DNA of 64,000 nt. Source: JAADIV01 sp964439085 (GTDB lineage: Bacteria > Desulfobacterota > Desulfobulbia > Desulfobulbales > VMSU01). Position numbers and translations under genes: made by a program. Positions 10,128-18,599 of this stretch are shown here, in pieces (position 1 is the stretch's first letter; every line of letters starts with the position of its first letter). Location: the NCBI GenBank assembly GCA_964439085.1, contig CAYTNB010000001.1, positions 11,148-75,147 of the forward strand. Reading direction: 5' to 3'. Below the pieces are notes generated by a model. It was not told the DNA's origin. It ran no database searches and saw nothing but the letters and a program-made list of their open reading frames with translations.

Positions 10128-10204
10128 TAACAGGAAGTAAGCACCCGGATGTCTTAAAAATCAGATTAAATACGATCCCTGGATGTAATTTTCTGGAATA
10201 CTAA
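10040..10204 (+). CDS. Possible 54-residue small ORF before the pilin genes
   Basis: ATG 10040 is preceded by a run of six G (10026-10031) that could act as a ribosome-binding site, and the frame runs 54 codons to TAA 10202-10204, ending 18 nt before the first pilin gene. The peptide (MHCSYSRGKR to GCNFLEY) is basic with three cysteines, has no signal or membrane segment and resembles no family I know. It overlaps the foldable leader, so the ORF may be incidental or may be a leader peptide. Confidence 0.25.
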   Translation: MHCSYSRGKRLNFAEPANCLQGAVSSYDALTGSKHPDVLKIRLNTIPGCNFLEY

Positions 10205-10222
10205 AGAATCAGGAGAAAACAG

Positions 10223-11026
10223 ATGAAATGTGATTTATGGCCTAAAATGAAGAGACAGGAAGGTTTTACTCTGGTGGAAATGTCCATCGTGCTGGTGATC
10301 ATTGGCTTGATCTTAGGGGCGGTCTCTATCGGCAAGGATTTGCAACGTGATGCAGAATACGACAAAATTAAGCAGAAATTTGTTGACCAGTGGGTGCAGG
10401 CCTACAATACCTATTATCAGCGTACCGGTGTGGTTCTGGGTGATAACCTGCAACAACCACGGATGATGGTAAACGGCGCTTCATATGTTGCCGCCGCAGG
10501 GACTCCGATTTCCGGCGGCAATATGGCCGCTTTGGCTGCTGCAAATACGCCAGATGCAATCTGCCAGGGGGCAGCAGGACCAAACATGACCCGTGGATTT
10601 GCGGTAGCAACTGACCCTGGCCTGCATGACTTGATGGATCAACTCGGGATTCGGATGCCGCCAGGCCGGGCCGAGGGCAGCGAGGATCGCTATGTCTATC
10701 TTGATAGTAACGGTAATCCGCAGGAGATTCAGGTCTGTTTTCAGTGGAATCTTCCAGGAACTGCCGAAGGTGCAGGTAATATGATGGTGATTGATGGTTT
10801 GACCCCGGATCTCGCCCGTTCTCTGGATCAAAAAATCGATGGTAAACCTGATGCCAGTGAGGGGATGTTCAGGGAGCAAGGTGTGGTTAATGCTGCTTCC
10901 GGCGGTCCTGGTGTGGTATGGGGAGCGAACAACACGGATGTATATGGTACTACGGCAGTTGCGGGCGCTAATAGAGATGAGGATCAAATAGCTACAGTAG
11001 TTGCGATATACAAGATGAATCAATAG
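10223..11026 (+). CDS. Type IV prepilin-like protein, 'GKDLQR' family, paralogue 1
   Basis: 267 residues, start ATG 10223 with AGGAG upstream. A 14-residue leader ends in Gly, followed by the mature N-terminus FTLVEMSIVLVIIGLILGAV with Glu at +5, the class III signal cut by prepilin peptidase. The hydrophobic helix is followed by GKDLQRDAEYDKIKQKF, also seen in the proteins at 11048 and 27752, so the three are one family. A conserved loop PGRAEGSEDRYVYLDSNGNP near residues 147-166 resembles an EF-hand-like Ca2+ loop (D-x-N-x-N-x-x-E). As first gene of the operon with a strong leader it may be the major pilin, though at about 250 mature residues it is larger than ordinary major pilins. It would be exported and assembled in the inner membrane and periplasm. 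Confidence 0.88.
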   Translation: MKCDLWPKMKRQEGFTLVEMSIVLVIIGLILGAVSIGKDLQRDAEYDKIKQKFVDQWVQAYNTYYQRTGVVLGDNLQQPRMMVNGASYVAAAGTPISGGNMAALAAANTPDAICQGAAGPNMTRGFAVATDPGLHDLMDQLGIRMPPGRAEGSEDRYVYLDSNGNPQEIQVCFQWNLPGTAEGAGNMMVIDGLTPDLARSLDQKIDGKPDASEGMFREQGVVNAASGGPGVVWGANNTDVYGTTAVAGANRDEDQIATVVAIYKMNQ

Positions 11027-11047
11027 TCTAATTCTGGAGAACGATAG

Positions 11048-11893
11048 ATGAAATCAATAATTAGATGTAAGAGGCACGGGCAGCAAGGATTTACCCTGAT
11101 TGAAATGGCCATCGTGTTGGTGATAATCGGTTTGATCATAGGGGCGATCTCTGTCGGTAAGGATTTGCAACGGAATGCCGAATATCAAAAAATATACCAA
11201 AAGTTTGCGGCTACCTGGAAGCAGGATTATGACCTTTATTATCAACGAAGCGGGGTTGTATTAGGTGACAGGCAAGAGGCCCCAACATATATGGTGAACG
11301 GTCGTGAAGCTGTACTAAATAATGCGGCAGGCGCCAAGGCTGGAATTCCGGCCAATTATGCCAACACCGGCAAACGAATTTGTCATGGTCAGGGGTATGC
11401 TGCAAATACTGTCGGAGCAGGTGATCCACAGTTGGCGGTTCAAGATCTGCAAGGGCTGTTTGATAACATCGGCATCAAGATGCCGCCAGGGCGTGCCGAG
11501 GGTCAGGAAGACCGGTATCTCTACCTTGATAGTAACGGTAACCCGGCAGAATTACAGGTCTGTTTTCAATGGAATCCCGCTCAGACTATCAGTGGTGCTG
11601 GTAATGTGATGGTTATTCGCGGCCTAACTCCTGATCTGGCTAGAACTATTGATCAATTTATAGATGGTAAGGCGGATGCCCTGGAAGGAAGATTCAGGCA
11701 GCAAAATAATGCCTTAAATTCCAGTGAACCGAGTAGTCAGGAACCTGGCCACCAATGGGAGGCAACGAATACCTTTGCCCAGGGCGGCAGCAAGACTCCC
11801 ACTAATATTGGTACGGTCAATGCCAATAAGGGTGAGAATAAGGATGAAGATCGGGTTAAGTTGCTCACTGCTCACTGGAAAATGGATGAGTAA
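11048..11893 (+). CDS. Type IV prepilin-like protein, 'GKDLQR' family, paralogue 2
   Basis: 281 residues, ATG 11048 with GGAG 8 nt upstream and 21 bp after the previous gene. The leader MKSIIRCKRHGQQG precedes FTLIEMAIVLVIIGLIIGAI with Glu +5. Mature sequence GKDLQRNAEYQKIYQKF and the loop GRAEGQEDRYLYLDSNGNP align closely with the preceding protein, so a tandem duplication is clear. The C-terminal part has low-complexity Asn/Ser/Gln stretches. It could be a second major pilin or an alternative subunit. The two copies differ enough that recent slippage is unlikely. Confidence 0.87.
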   Translation: MKSIIRCKRHGQQGFTLIEMAIVLVIIGLIIGAISVGKDLQRNAEYQKIYQKFAATWKQDYDLYYQRSGVVLGDRQEAPTYMVNGREAVLNNAAGAKAGIPANYANTGKRICHGQGYAANTVGAGDPQLAVQDLQGLFDNIGIKMPPGRAEGQEDRYLYLDSNGNPAELQVCFQWNPAQTISGAGNVMVIRGLTPDLARTIDQFIDGKADALEGRFRQQNNALNSSEPSSQEPGHQWEATNTFAQGGSKTPTNIGTVNANKGENKDEDRVKLLTAHWKMDE

Positions 11894-11894
11894 T

Positions 11895-12395
11895 ATGGCA
11901 AGTAAAGAGGATACCCCCGGAAGGGGGCAGCGTTTGTTCATCATGATAACCACCTTGTTGGCAATTGTGGTGCTGTGGGGGGCTGCATGGTATGCCTCAA
12001 CCAGTTGGCAGACTATGCAGGCGGCGCAGCAGAGATTGACTAATGCTCGCCAGCGTTCGTTATCCTCTGGCCAATTACGGGCGGCCTTTGCAGAATATCA
12101 GTCCTGGCAACGGCAGGAACAAGCCCTAAATGATCGGGTAACGCATGCCGGCCTTACTGAAGATGACTGGAATGTTCGGAGTATAACCATTGAGAAGGCA
12201 GAATTGCCCCGGCGACAGGTTCAGGCCTATCTTACAGGTATGGCAAATAAAAACGGCTACTTTTTTGCCCCGTCAGCCTTTGAATTGCACGTCCTGCAAG
12301 CCGGAGGGGACATCTTTAAATGGCAGAAAGGTGGTGGTGACAGTTTAGGATTGACCTTGAAAGGAGAATATTTTATGCGGAGGCAAAAACCATGA
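11895..12395 (+). CDS. MshJ/PilO-like pilus platform protein
   Basis: 166 residues from ATG 11895, one base after the pilin stop; a longer frame upstream exists but overlaps the pilin gene wholly, so this start is preferred. A short cytoplasmic N-terminus is followed by one membrane segment at about 15-34 (FIMITTLLAIVVLWGAAWYA), then an Ala/Gln-rich coiled coil (about 38-90) and a small alpha/beta periplasmic domain. Size, topology and position match PilO/MshJ/GspM inner-membrane alignment proteins rather than any sequence motif. The stop overlaps the next start by four bases (ATGA), so translation is coupled to the MshI-like gene. Confidence 0.6.
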   Translation: MASKEDTPGRGQRLFIMITTLLAIVVLWGAAWYASTSWQTMQAAQQRLTNARQRSLSSGQLRAAFAEYQSWQRQEQALNDRVTHAGLTEDDWNVRSITIEKAELPRRQVQAYLTGMANKNGYFFAPSAFELHVLQAGGDIFKWQKGGGDSLGLTLKGEYFMRRQKP

Positions 12396-13759
12396 GTCCG
12401 CTATTGTCGAATATAAAAGCTGTGCCATCAGGAAACACTGCGATTATTGATCTGGATGGTAAGCACTGGGGCTTAAATGGTGATCAGGTAGTTGCGCTTC
12501 AGAATATTGAGGATGCTGACGGGGCAAAGTGGGTCTTTTCTGATTTTGAGGGGGCATTTAAACGAGTTGAATCCGTTGCCTCTGAAAGACGTTACTGCAC
12601 TGCCATTATTGAAAAACAACTGCGTGATCGTGGTGATACCGATGGAGTCAGCAAGGTGCTGCCCATAGCCGCCAGGACAACATCGCATACTACTAATGTC
12701 TTGTACACGGCGGTGGCGGCAGAACTTTTTTCCAGCTATTGGGCCATGGCTAATCAGCAGAAAGATCATTGCTTACTGATTCCGATGTTGTCGGTGCTCT
12801 ATCGCTATGGCCTGTCAGTACCTGCCGAAAATAGTGCGGTGCTCTTGCAGCATGGGTTAAGTTTTGATGTATTATTGATCAGCAAAAGTCAGCCCGTGAG
12901 TTGTATTAGTGTTACTTCTTCAGGGCCGGGGGCGGATGATTGGGAGCGTGTGCTGCATTATTTGGCCGATCAAATTAAACAGGTTTGCACTGCCCTAAAA
13001 CCACCTTTGTCAGAAATACAGTGGTTTTCTTGGGATACGGAGGGAATAACGGCTGGCCAGGGGCTGGCGGAGAAGCTGAGTGATCTCATAGGTATTCCCG
13101 TGCAGCAGGCCGCAGAATCCAGCTTGAGGTTAGACGGTAAAAGTTTCCAGTCCTCCTTGCCGTCATTGTTGGGGTGGGCTCGTGTCAATGATGACGTTAG
13201 TGGTGGCAGAAGTAAAATTCTATACTTGTCCGAGCGAATTCTGCCCTGGGCTACCGCCCTGGTGTTAGGAATTTCTTGTGCTCTGTTTGCCGCTGGTTAT
13301 TACTGGCAAGGGGCGGCGCAGCGTGACGAAGAGCAGGTCGCCCAGATTAGCCAGCAGATCAGCGCTGATGAGGTTGCAGGTATCTCGGCGCAAGTGACCA
13401 AAAATAAGCTGCCCTCCAGAACCAGTGCCGGACAAGCTGTATTGTCCTTTGTGCCGCATCTTCATCAAGCGCTCTTATTACCATCCCTGCCAAAGATCGT
13501 TGCAGATATCCGGGACGCAGCTCCGGTTGCAATGAAGGTGTCGGGGATTACCTTGGTTCCTGATCAGAAAATCCCACAAATCATTGTTGATGGGCAGGTT
13601 GATCAAGATCTGCAAACAGCTAATATTGATGTTGGTTCTTTTATCTCGGAACTACGTGAGCGGGGTTATCATGTCCATGATAACGGCTTGTTAGCCAAAG
13701 ATCGGAGCAAACACTTTCAACTTGTACTGACAATTAATGAGGCGCAAAATGAGATATAG
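12392..13759 (+). CDS. MshI-like (PilM-PilN-type) pilus biogenesis protein
   Basis: 455 residues. Residues 1-280 form a soluble alpha/beta region with an early acidic motif (TAIIDLDGKHWGL) consistent with a divergent actin-like PilM/GspL fold. A single membrane segment lies at about 283-306, then a coiled coil and a small periplasmic domain (VSGITLVPDQKIPQIIVDG) resembling PilN. This order is that of MshI, in which PilM- and PilN-like parts are in one chain linking the cytoplasmic ATPase to the periplasmic platform. It overlaps its neighbours by 4 and 11 nt. Sequence similarity to known MshI is weak by eye, so the call rests on architecture and position. Confidence 0.6.
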   Translation: MSPLLSNIKAVPSGNTAIIDLDGKHWGLNGDQVVALQNIEDADGAKWVFSDFEGAFKRVESVASERRYCTAIIEKQLRDRGDTDGVSKVLPIAARTTSHTTNVLYTAVAAELFSSYWAMANQQKDHCLLIPMLSVLYRYGLSVPAENSAVLLQHGLSFDVLLISKSQPVSCISVTSSGPGADDWERVLHYLADQIKQVCTALKPPLSEIQWFSWDTEGITAGQGLAEKLSDLIGIPVQQAAESSLRLDGKSFQSSLPSLLGWARVNDDVSGGRSKILYLSERILPWATALVLGISCALFAAGYYWQGAAQRDEEQVAQISQQISADEVAGISAQVTKNKLPSRTSAGQAVLSFVPHLHQALLLPSLPKIVADIRDAAPVAMKVSGITLVPDQKIPQIIVDGQVDQDLQTANIDVGSFISELRERGYHVHDNGLLAKDRSKHFQLVLTINEAQNEI

Positions 13760-14294
13760 CGGCTTGTCCATAGTGGTGATTGCCTTGTTGTCCATAGTGG
13801 GTATCTGTATGATGGCTGCTCGTTTGAAGCCTCCAATAAATACCATTCAAAGTGGGGACAGGGATATCGTGTCTTTGATTTCATATCTCAAGGTATTACC
13901 AGCAGAGCAGAAAAAGGTGCAGACTGCCTCCAGGCAGGTTGATAGCATCTTGGATTTTCAAGACCCTAAAGGTGATTATTCCGAGCTTATCAGTATGCCG
14001 CCTGAGGTGGCTGCCAGTCAGCTGGTAATCTCCACAGTCGTGCCAGACAAAGAGCCTAGGGCTCCACGTCATAGCTATTCGGCTAAGATGGTTTTTATGG
14101 CTCCTCACGATCGCTACGCTGTGGTTGACGGCTATTTTACCCGTGAGGGTGATCTTTTGCCGGACGGTGGCAGGGTGGTGAGTATTAGTCAGGGGAAGGT
14201 AAATATCAATGATAGTGGTGTGGTACAAACGGTGGTGGTGCCCGGATCCATGCCAATGGTTGTGCCTGGCGGGGGGAAGCATGATTTACGATAG
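13749..14294 (+). CDS. MshK/PilP-like periplasmic pilus protein
   Basis: 181 residues from ATG 13749, chosen because GAGG lies 7 nt upstream (13738-13741); an ATG 12 nt earlier lacks such a site. One N-terminal membrane segment (SIVVIALLSIVGICMMAA) is followed by a periplasmic region. The C-terminal segment APHDRYAVVDGYFTREGD, then VVSISQGKVNI and VVVPG, is typical of the small beta domain shared by MshK, GspB and PilP ('VIDGxxxxxGD...V..I....V.V'). These proteins connect the inner-membrane platform to the secretin. It overlaps the MshI-like gene by 11 nt and precedes a Pro-rich single-pass protein. Confidence 0.65.
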   Translation: MRYSGLSIVVIALLSIVGICMMAARLKPPINTIQSGDRDIVSLISYLKVLPAEQKKVQTASRQVDSILDFQDPKGDYSELISMPPEVAASQLVISTVVPDKEPRAPRHSYSAKMVFMAPHDRYAVVDGYFTREGDLLPDGGRVVSISQGKVNINDSGVVQTVVVPGSMPMVVPGGGKHDLR

Positions 14295-14315
14295 ACTTGC
14301 AGGAGACCTGGTTTA

Positions 14316-15011
14316 ATGCGGCCTTTGACAAAAATAATAGTGTGGGGCTTGGCTGTAGTAATTATTGGGGCCGGGGTATATTTCTACTTAATGTCTCTGG
14401 GACGGCATTCGGAGATTGCTATGCCAGGATTGCCAGATCGGCTGCCGCCGGCAGCCGTAAACCACAGACCTAGGACTGTGCCTGGGTACCAGCCGGTTGT
14501 TGTGCCTCACGATTTAGAAAAGTCGAGAGGGTTCAAAGCATCATCGGCAGCACCTCCTAAAAAGCCGCTAAATTTAAACACTCGTACTGAGACGTATGCG
14601 CCTCCAACTCCGCCGCCGACCAAACCGCTATCAACGCAGCAAAAAATTGTAGTGCCGCATATTTCTGAGCACCGGGAAAAGCTTAAAGACATTCAGAGCC
14701 GCTTGCTCCAAATGATTCGCAAGAACCCCGCCAAGATTGATGTGCAACAGTTAGATACGATTTTGACTGAACTGGATCAGCTAAAGGACAATAACGGCCT
14801 GGTCGGCGGGGTGAACATTTCTGCGCTCCGCCAGAATTTGGCTGTAACCGGTAAGGTTCTGAAATTGAGCAGCCAAATCCAACAGGAGGCAAGAAAACCG
14901 CCAGGTCAGATTGATATGACCAAATTAAAGGCCGAAACAGAACAATTGCAGGAATTACAAAAGAAGTTGGTACCGGCAAACTTATATACGGCACCGGCGC
15001 CTGGAAAATGA
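14316..15011 (+). CDS. Single-pass protein with Pro-rich and coiled-coil regions, function unknown
   Basis: 231 residues, ATG 14316 with AGGAG upstream. A membrane segment at about 6-27 (IIVWGLAVVIIGAGVYFYL) is followed by a Pro-rich stretch (about 38-108, including PTPPPTKPL) and then a charged helical region with Leu/Gln heptads (IQSRLLQMIRKNP, KLKAETEQLQELQKKL). I recognise no named family. The place between MshK-like and prepilin genes, with a four-base overlap into the next gene, suggests a periplasmic spacer or linker in the pilus machine, perhaps spanning the peptidoglycan. Confidence 0.8.
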   Translation: MRPLTKIIVWGLAVVIIGAGVYFYLMSLGRHSEIAMPGLPDRLPPAAVNHRPRTVPGYQPVVVPHDLEKSRGFKASSAAPPKKPLNLNTRTETYAPPTPPPTKPLSTQQKIVVPHISEHREKLKDIQSRLLQMIRKNPAKIDVQQLDTILTELDQLKDNNGLVGGVNISALRQNLAVTGKVLKLSSQIQQEARKPPGQIDMTKLKAETEQLQELQKKLVPANLYTAPAPGK

Positions 15012-15796
15012 AGTCAGGCAAGCATAGGCTGCCTGAGGGATTCAGTCTGGTAGAGATGGCGATTGTCTTGCTTGTGATCGGCCTGTTGTCAGCGGGGTGG
15101 ATGTCAGTTTACCGTCCGGCGGCTGAGTTTAAAAGAGGAGCGGCGGCGGCAATTTTTCAACAAAGGGTTGTGCAGTCGTTGTTGAATTTTGCTCTGACTC
15201 ATCATCGCTTGCCCTGCGCAGACATTACAGGCGATGGCTATGAGGAAATGAATTGTCCGAGTAATTTTGCCAAAGATGGGGCTGTACCTTATGCCACCTT
15301 AGGGCTTACCCTGAATGGCCTGGCGGCTGGCAGTGCTAATACCCCCCCAAATATGATTTATGGCGTTTATCGCAACAGTAATGTGAATCCCGTTCAGGAT
15401 GCAGACTTGGCTGTAGTAAAGGAACGTACCAACGATGTGGTTGGCACAACCTCTTATCAGGATGTGAATGATTTCCGGCGAGCATTGGTTAATGCCGCAG
15501 CTGCCGCTGTGACCAGGAATCAAGTTTACGTGACTGGGGATAAACACACGACTGGTAACGAAGATTGTACTAATAATGCGGTTAGTAACGCAGCCTTTTG
15601 GCTGGTCTCGCCAGGGGCCGCAGATATGGATGGTAACGGCAGTCCCTTTGACGGGGTTAATGTAAATCTTAAAAAAGATGGCTCCGGTACTCTATGCTTT
15701 GCTTCACCAACGCGATTGCATGACGCAGGTTATGACGACTTGGTGAAAGGCGTAAGCTTTAATACCTTGTTGGGGCGCTTAAGTCAGGTTCCCTGA
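15008..15796 (+). CDS. Prepilin-like protein, 'LPCPD' family, member 1
   Basis: 262 residues. The leader MKSGKHRLPEG precedes FSLVEMAIVLLVIGLLSAG with Glu +5. After the helix comes HHRLPCADITGDGYEEMNC and VPYATLGL, motifs shared with the products at 23221, 25414 and 26568 (consensus LPCPD..GDG.EDC...LPY.TLGL). A second Asp/Asn loop follows (PGAADMDGNGSPFDG) and a terminal block with YDDLVKGVSFNTLLGRL. The paired acidic loops look like Ca2+ sites and the paired Cys may form a disulfide. It is probably a minor or tip pilin. The start overlaps the previous stop (ATGA). A gap of about 110 bp without a clear terminator separates it from the secretin. Confidence 0.85.
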   Translation: MKSGKHRLPEGFSLVEMAIVLLVIGLLSAGWMSVYRPAAEFKRGAAAAIFQQRVVQSLLNFALTHHRLPCADITGDGYEEMNCPSNFAKDGAVPYATLGLTLNGLAAGSANTPPNMIYGVYRNSNVNPVQDADLAVVKERTNDVVGTTSYQDVNDFRRALVNAAAAAVTRNQVYVTGDKHTTGNEDCTNNAVSNAAFWLVSPGAADMDGNGSPFDGVNVNLKKDGSGTLCFASPTRLHDAGYDDLVKGVSFNTLLGRLSQVP

Positions 15797-15907
15797 GTAA
15801 TGGCTGGTGAGCTCATACAGGTGCGGAGTAGGTATCAATCATGGTGCCCCTGGTGAACTATTATGGTTGGCTCAGTGAGCTGATATAATGAAGAATTTAA
15901 AAAACAC

Positions 15908-17653
15908 ATGGAAAACAAGATGAATAAAAAAGATCATCGGTCTTATTGGTGTATTATCTCTCTGATACTGGGAAGTTTATTGCTATCTTCCTGTGCTAAA
16001 GATATCTCTCCGTATAATCTTGAACACATTGGGCATGTTGATGACAAATCTGCTCCGTTGATTACGGCTCGTCTGGCGCAAGAGTCAAAGAAAATATTTC
16101 AACAGCAACAGGAATTACATAAGAAAATTGATGTTGTTAAACCGGTGATTCATCAGCCCGTGCCCATTGAGCCTGTTTTTGATCCCCTAGACGCAGTTAA
16201 AGTTAGTGTCGATGTTGATAATGGTGATGTGCAGAATGTTTTGCGGGCCATCTCCGATCAGGCAGGAATGAGCCTTCTTTTAGACCCTGAATTGTCTGAG
16301 TTGAAGAGAAAAATCACCATGCATTTGCAAGATGTTCCCGCCAGTATGGTCTTTAGAAATGTTATGAAGCTGCTTGATTTGAGCGGCACAGTAAAAAACA
16401 ATGTGATGATTGTCATGCCATTCGAGGAACATTTTTACAACCTGGATTTTATCCAGTCAACCGCTACTATGGATTTTAATGTCGGCGGTGATGTTTTTGG
16501 TGCCAACAGTTCCGGTGATTCAAGCGGCGGCAGTGGCGGTGACAGCTCAAGTAATGGCATGAGTGGTAACTTATCCATGACGAATACCGGGAGCAAACAC
16601 AGTAATGCCTATGATGAACTTGACAAAATGCTGATGGTCTTAGTTGGTAAAAACTCCGCCAATTCAGTAAAAAAAGGGCAGCCTGGGGTACGTACCCAGG
16701 TAGAGGGTAAAAAGGAAGGTGGTGAGCAGTCTAAATATTCTCTTAACCGAATGACTGGAACGCTTTATGTGCGGGCCCGTCCTTCACAGGTAAATACGGT
16801 AACCAGACTGATCGACAAATATAAACAGGTTCTACAGCGCCAGATTTTGATTGAAGCGCAGATTCTTGATGTCTCATTAAGTGAGCAGTATCAGTATGGT
16901 GTAGACTGGGCTGTGTTACGTCGGCGGGTGGCTGCCAACTATGCCAGCACGGCCGGAGCTCTGGCCAGTGTACAGGCTCAGCTCCCCATAATCAACGCTC
17001 CGGCCCGAACTGTGACTCTGCCTGCCACAACCTTTGGCGGAGCAGGCCGCTCACTCGGTGCCATGTACTCTGATGGCCGTTTTACGACTGCGATTAATAT
17101 GCTGCGAGCCTTTGGAACCGTACGAGTATTATCTAACCCCAGTATTCGGGCCCAAAATGCCCATCCGGCCTTTATAAGTGTGGGTAAAAGTTCTCAATAT
17201 ATTGCCAAATCATCATCAACCGTGACTAATGTTGGTGGTGGTGCGACAACGACAACTGCGGATGTTACAACCAGTTCGGTTTTTGACGGTATCGTTCTTG
17301 GGGTTGAACCTTTTATTAGTGATAACGGCAAGATAAGCCTGACAATCCATCCCATGCAGTCGGCGGTTGATAGCTCAAGTCTGGCGTTAATTGATGTTGG
17401 CGGTGGCAATAAGGTGACTCTGCCGGTTATTGATTTTAAAGGAATGACAACCGCTTTAAGTATGAACAGTGGTGATACTGTCATCCTGGGCGGGCTTATC
17501 AATGAAACAGGATCTGATACGGGAGATGGTATTCCGGGCCTGACTGATCTTCCTCTTTTGGGCTCCTTGTTTGGTGGCCGAGCCCATGACAAAAAGGCCC
17601 GCGAACTAATTATAGTCCTACGCGTTATCCGGATCGATGAGCCTGATTTATAA
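15908..17653 (+). CDS. mshL: MshL-like secretin lipoprotein
   Basis: 581 residues with a lipoprotein signal (LILGSLLLSSC, lipobox Cys at about 30). ATG 15908 is used, but ATG 15920 (MNKKDH) is an equal candidate since neither has a strong ribosome site. Residues about 95-170 hold the STN/secretin N domain (VDNGDVQNVLRAISDQAGMS), then a Gly/Ser-rich linker near 195-230. The secretin domain follows with VRVLSNPSIRAQN, GIVLGVEPFI, SGDTVILGGLI and PLLGSLFGG, ending VLRVIRI. It forms the outer-membrane gate through which the pilus emerges. The MSHA-type assignment follows from the adjoining MshN, MshM, MshE and MshG genes. The last 17 nt overlap mshN. Confidence 0.92.
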   Translation: MENKMNKKDHRSYWCIISLILGSLLLSSCAKDISPYNLEHIGHVDDKSAPLITARLAQESKKIFQQQQELHKKIDVVKPVIHQPVPIEPVFDPLDAVKVSVDVDNGDVQNVLRAISDQAGMSLLLDPELSELKRKITMHLQDVPASMVFRNVMKLLDLSGTVKNNVMIVMPFEEHFYNLDFIQSTATMDFNVGGDVFGANSSGDSSGGSGGDSSSNGMSGNLSMTNTGSKHSNAYDELDKMLMVLVGKNSANSVKKGQPGVRTQVEGKKEGGEQSKYSLNRMTGTLYVRARPSQVNTVTRLIDKYKQVLQRQILIEAQILDVSLSEQYQYGVDWAVLRRRVAANYASTAGALASVQAQLPIINAPARTVTLPATTFGGAGRSLGAMYSDGRFTTAINMLRAFGTVRVLSNPSIRAQNAHPAFISVGKSSQYIAKSSSTVTNVGGGATTTTADVTTSSVFDGIVLGVEPFISDNGKISLTIHPMQSAVDSSSLALIDVGGGNKVTLPVIDFKGMTTALSMNSGDTVILGGLINETGSDTGDGIPGLTDLPLLGSLFGGRAHDKKARELIIVLRVIRIDEPDL

Positions 17654-18599
17654 CGCTCTGAAAGAGCAGGATTTCCCCTCAGATGATGGCAATCCCAAGG
17701 TGGTAAGTGGTGCGGGCTTCCACTCACTTACCCACCAGCAATCGAAAAGCCAGCCCAAATTATGGATATTGATGATTATCGGCGGGTTGCTCATTAGTTC
17801 GGTAATTACAGTTTATTATTTGCGGGCCGTTAAAGGGACTGGTGTTTTTCCTGTAACTGAGCAGACTGCGGTAAGCCATTCATCGGCAAGCAGGAAAGGT
17901 CTGGAAATTACGGTTGCAAAAGAGCAAATTATTGCGGCCTCTGATCATACTCCAATTCAGGCTCAGGTTCAGCCTTTGGCTTTAGCTAAGAGGGTGGTAA
18001 AACAGCCTGCGGTGGCGGATAAGATTATTGTACCAGGCATGTTAGCGGTCAAAAAAAAGATGGTGATTCGTGAACCGCCGCAGAGAAGTGCTGCTGCAGG
18101 AATAATCACCAACACCGCCTCATCATCGACGGCGCCGGCGCAAAAAATCGTAACTAAGGCTGATGCTGAGTCAGCTACGCCCACGGTACGGCATGAAACG
18201 GTTGCGAAGATTCGGCGCACCCGTAATTATTTACGGGAAGTCGGGGAGATAGTTGCACAATTAAAGGTTAGTATGAGAGGCAAAGATACGACGCATACGG
18301 AGACATTGTTGCAAAGTCTTGAGCATCGGATGGGGGCTGATAGTGTTATTGTTCTCCGACTACGGGCCTACTGGTTGCTTCAACAGCAGAAAAATACATT
18401 GGCGCAGAAGGCTTATCAGCAATTATTGATACAGCAGCCAGATGATATGGCTGCTAATCTGAATATGGCGCTGCTTGAGTTGCGGGCCGGAAATCAAAAG
18501 CAGGCCTCGGAGCGTTTAAGCAGGATGGCTGTGGTTTATCCTGATTCAGATCGAGTTCGTGAATTTAAACGCCAGTTGAGGGATGCCAGTGGTAGATAA
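17637..18599 (+). CDS. mshN: MshN-like TPR protein
   Basis: 320 residues. The N-terminus MSLIYNALKEQ is the short helix typical of MshN/GspB-type proteins; a membrane segment lies at about 42-62 (LWILMIIGGLLISSVITVYY), then a long Ala/Pro/Thr-rich linker, and the C-terminal third (about 225-318) shows TPR-like helices (AYQQLLIQQPDDMAANLNMA, ASERLSRMAVVYPDSDRV). It is anchored in the inner membrane with the TPR in the periplasm, where MshN-type proteins help pilus assembly. It overlaps the secretin by 17 nt and the ExeA-like gene by 17 nt, a compact operon arrangement. Confidence 0.82.
   Translation: MSLIYNALKEQDFPSDDGNPKVVSGAGFHSLTHQQSKSQPKLWILMIIGGLLISSVITVYYLRAVKGTGVFPVTEQTAVSHSSASRKGLEITVAKEQIIAASDHTPIQAQVQPLALAKRVVKQPAVADKIIVPGMLAVKKKMVIREPPQRSAAAGIITNTASSSTAPAQKIVTKADAESATPTVRHETVAKIRRTRNYLREVGEIVAQLKVSMRGKDTTHTETLLQSLEHRMGADSVIVLRLRAYWLLQQQKNTLAQKAYQQLLIQQPDDMAANLNMALLELRAGNQKQASERLSRMAVVYPDSDRVREFKRQLRDASGR

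Noticed and set aside
10040..10130. c-di-GMP-I (GEMM) riboswitch
   Set aside because: The conserved core (GCAAA and the ACGCAAAGCC block) is absent.
10481..11023. Minus-strand ORF of 180 codons opposite the first pilin
   Set aside because: Complete overlap with a clear prepilin gene, no ribosome site and no recognisable domain.
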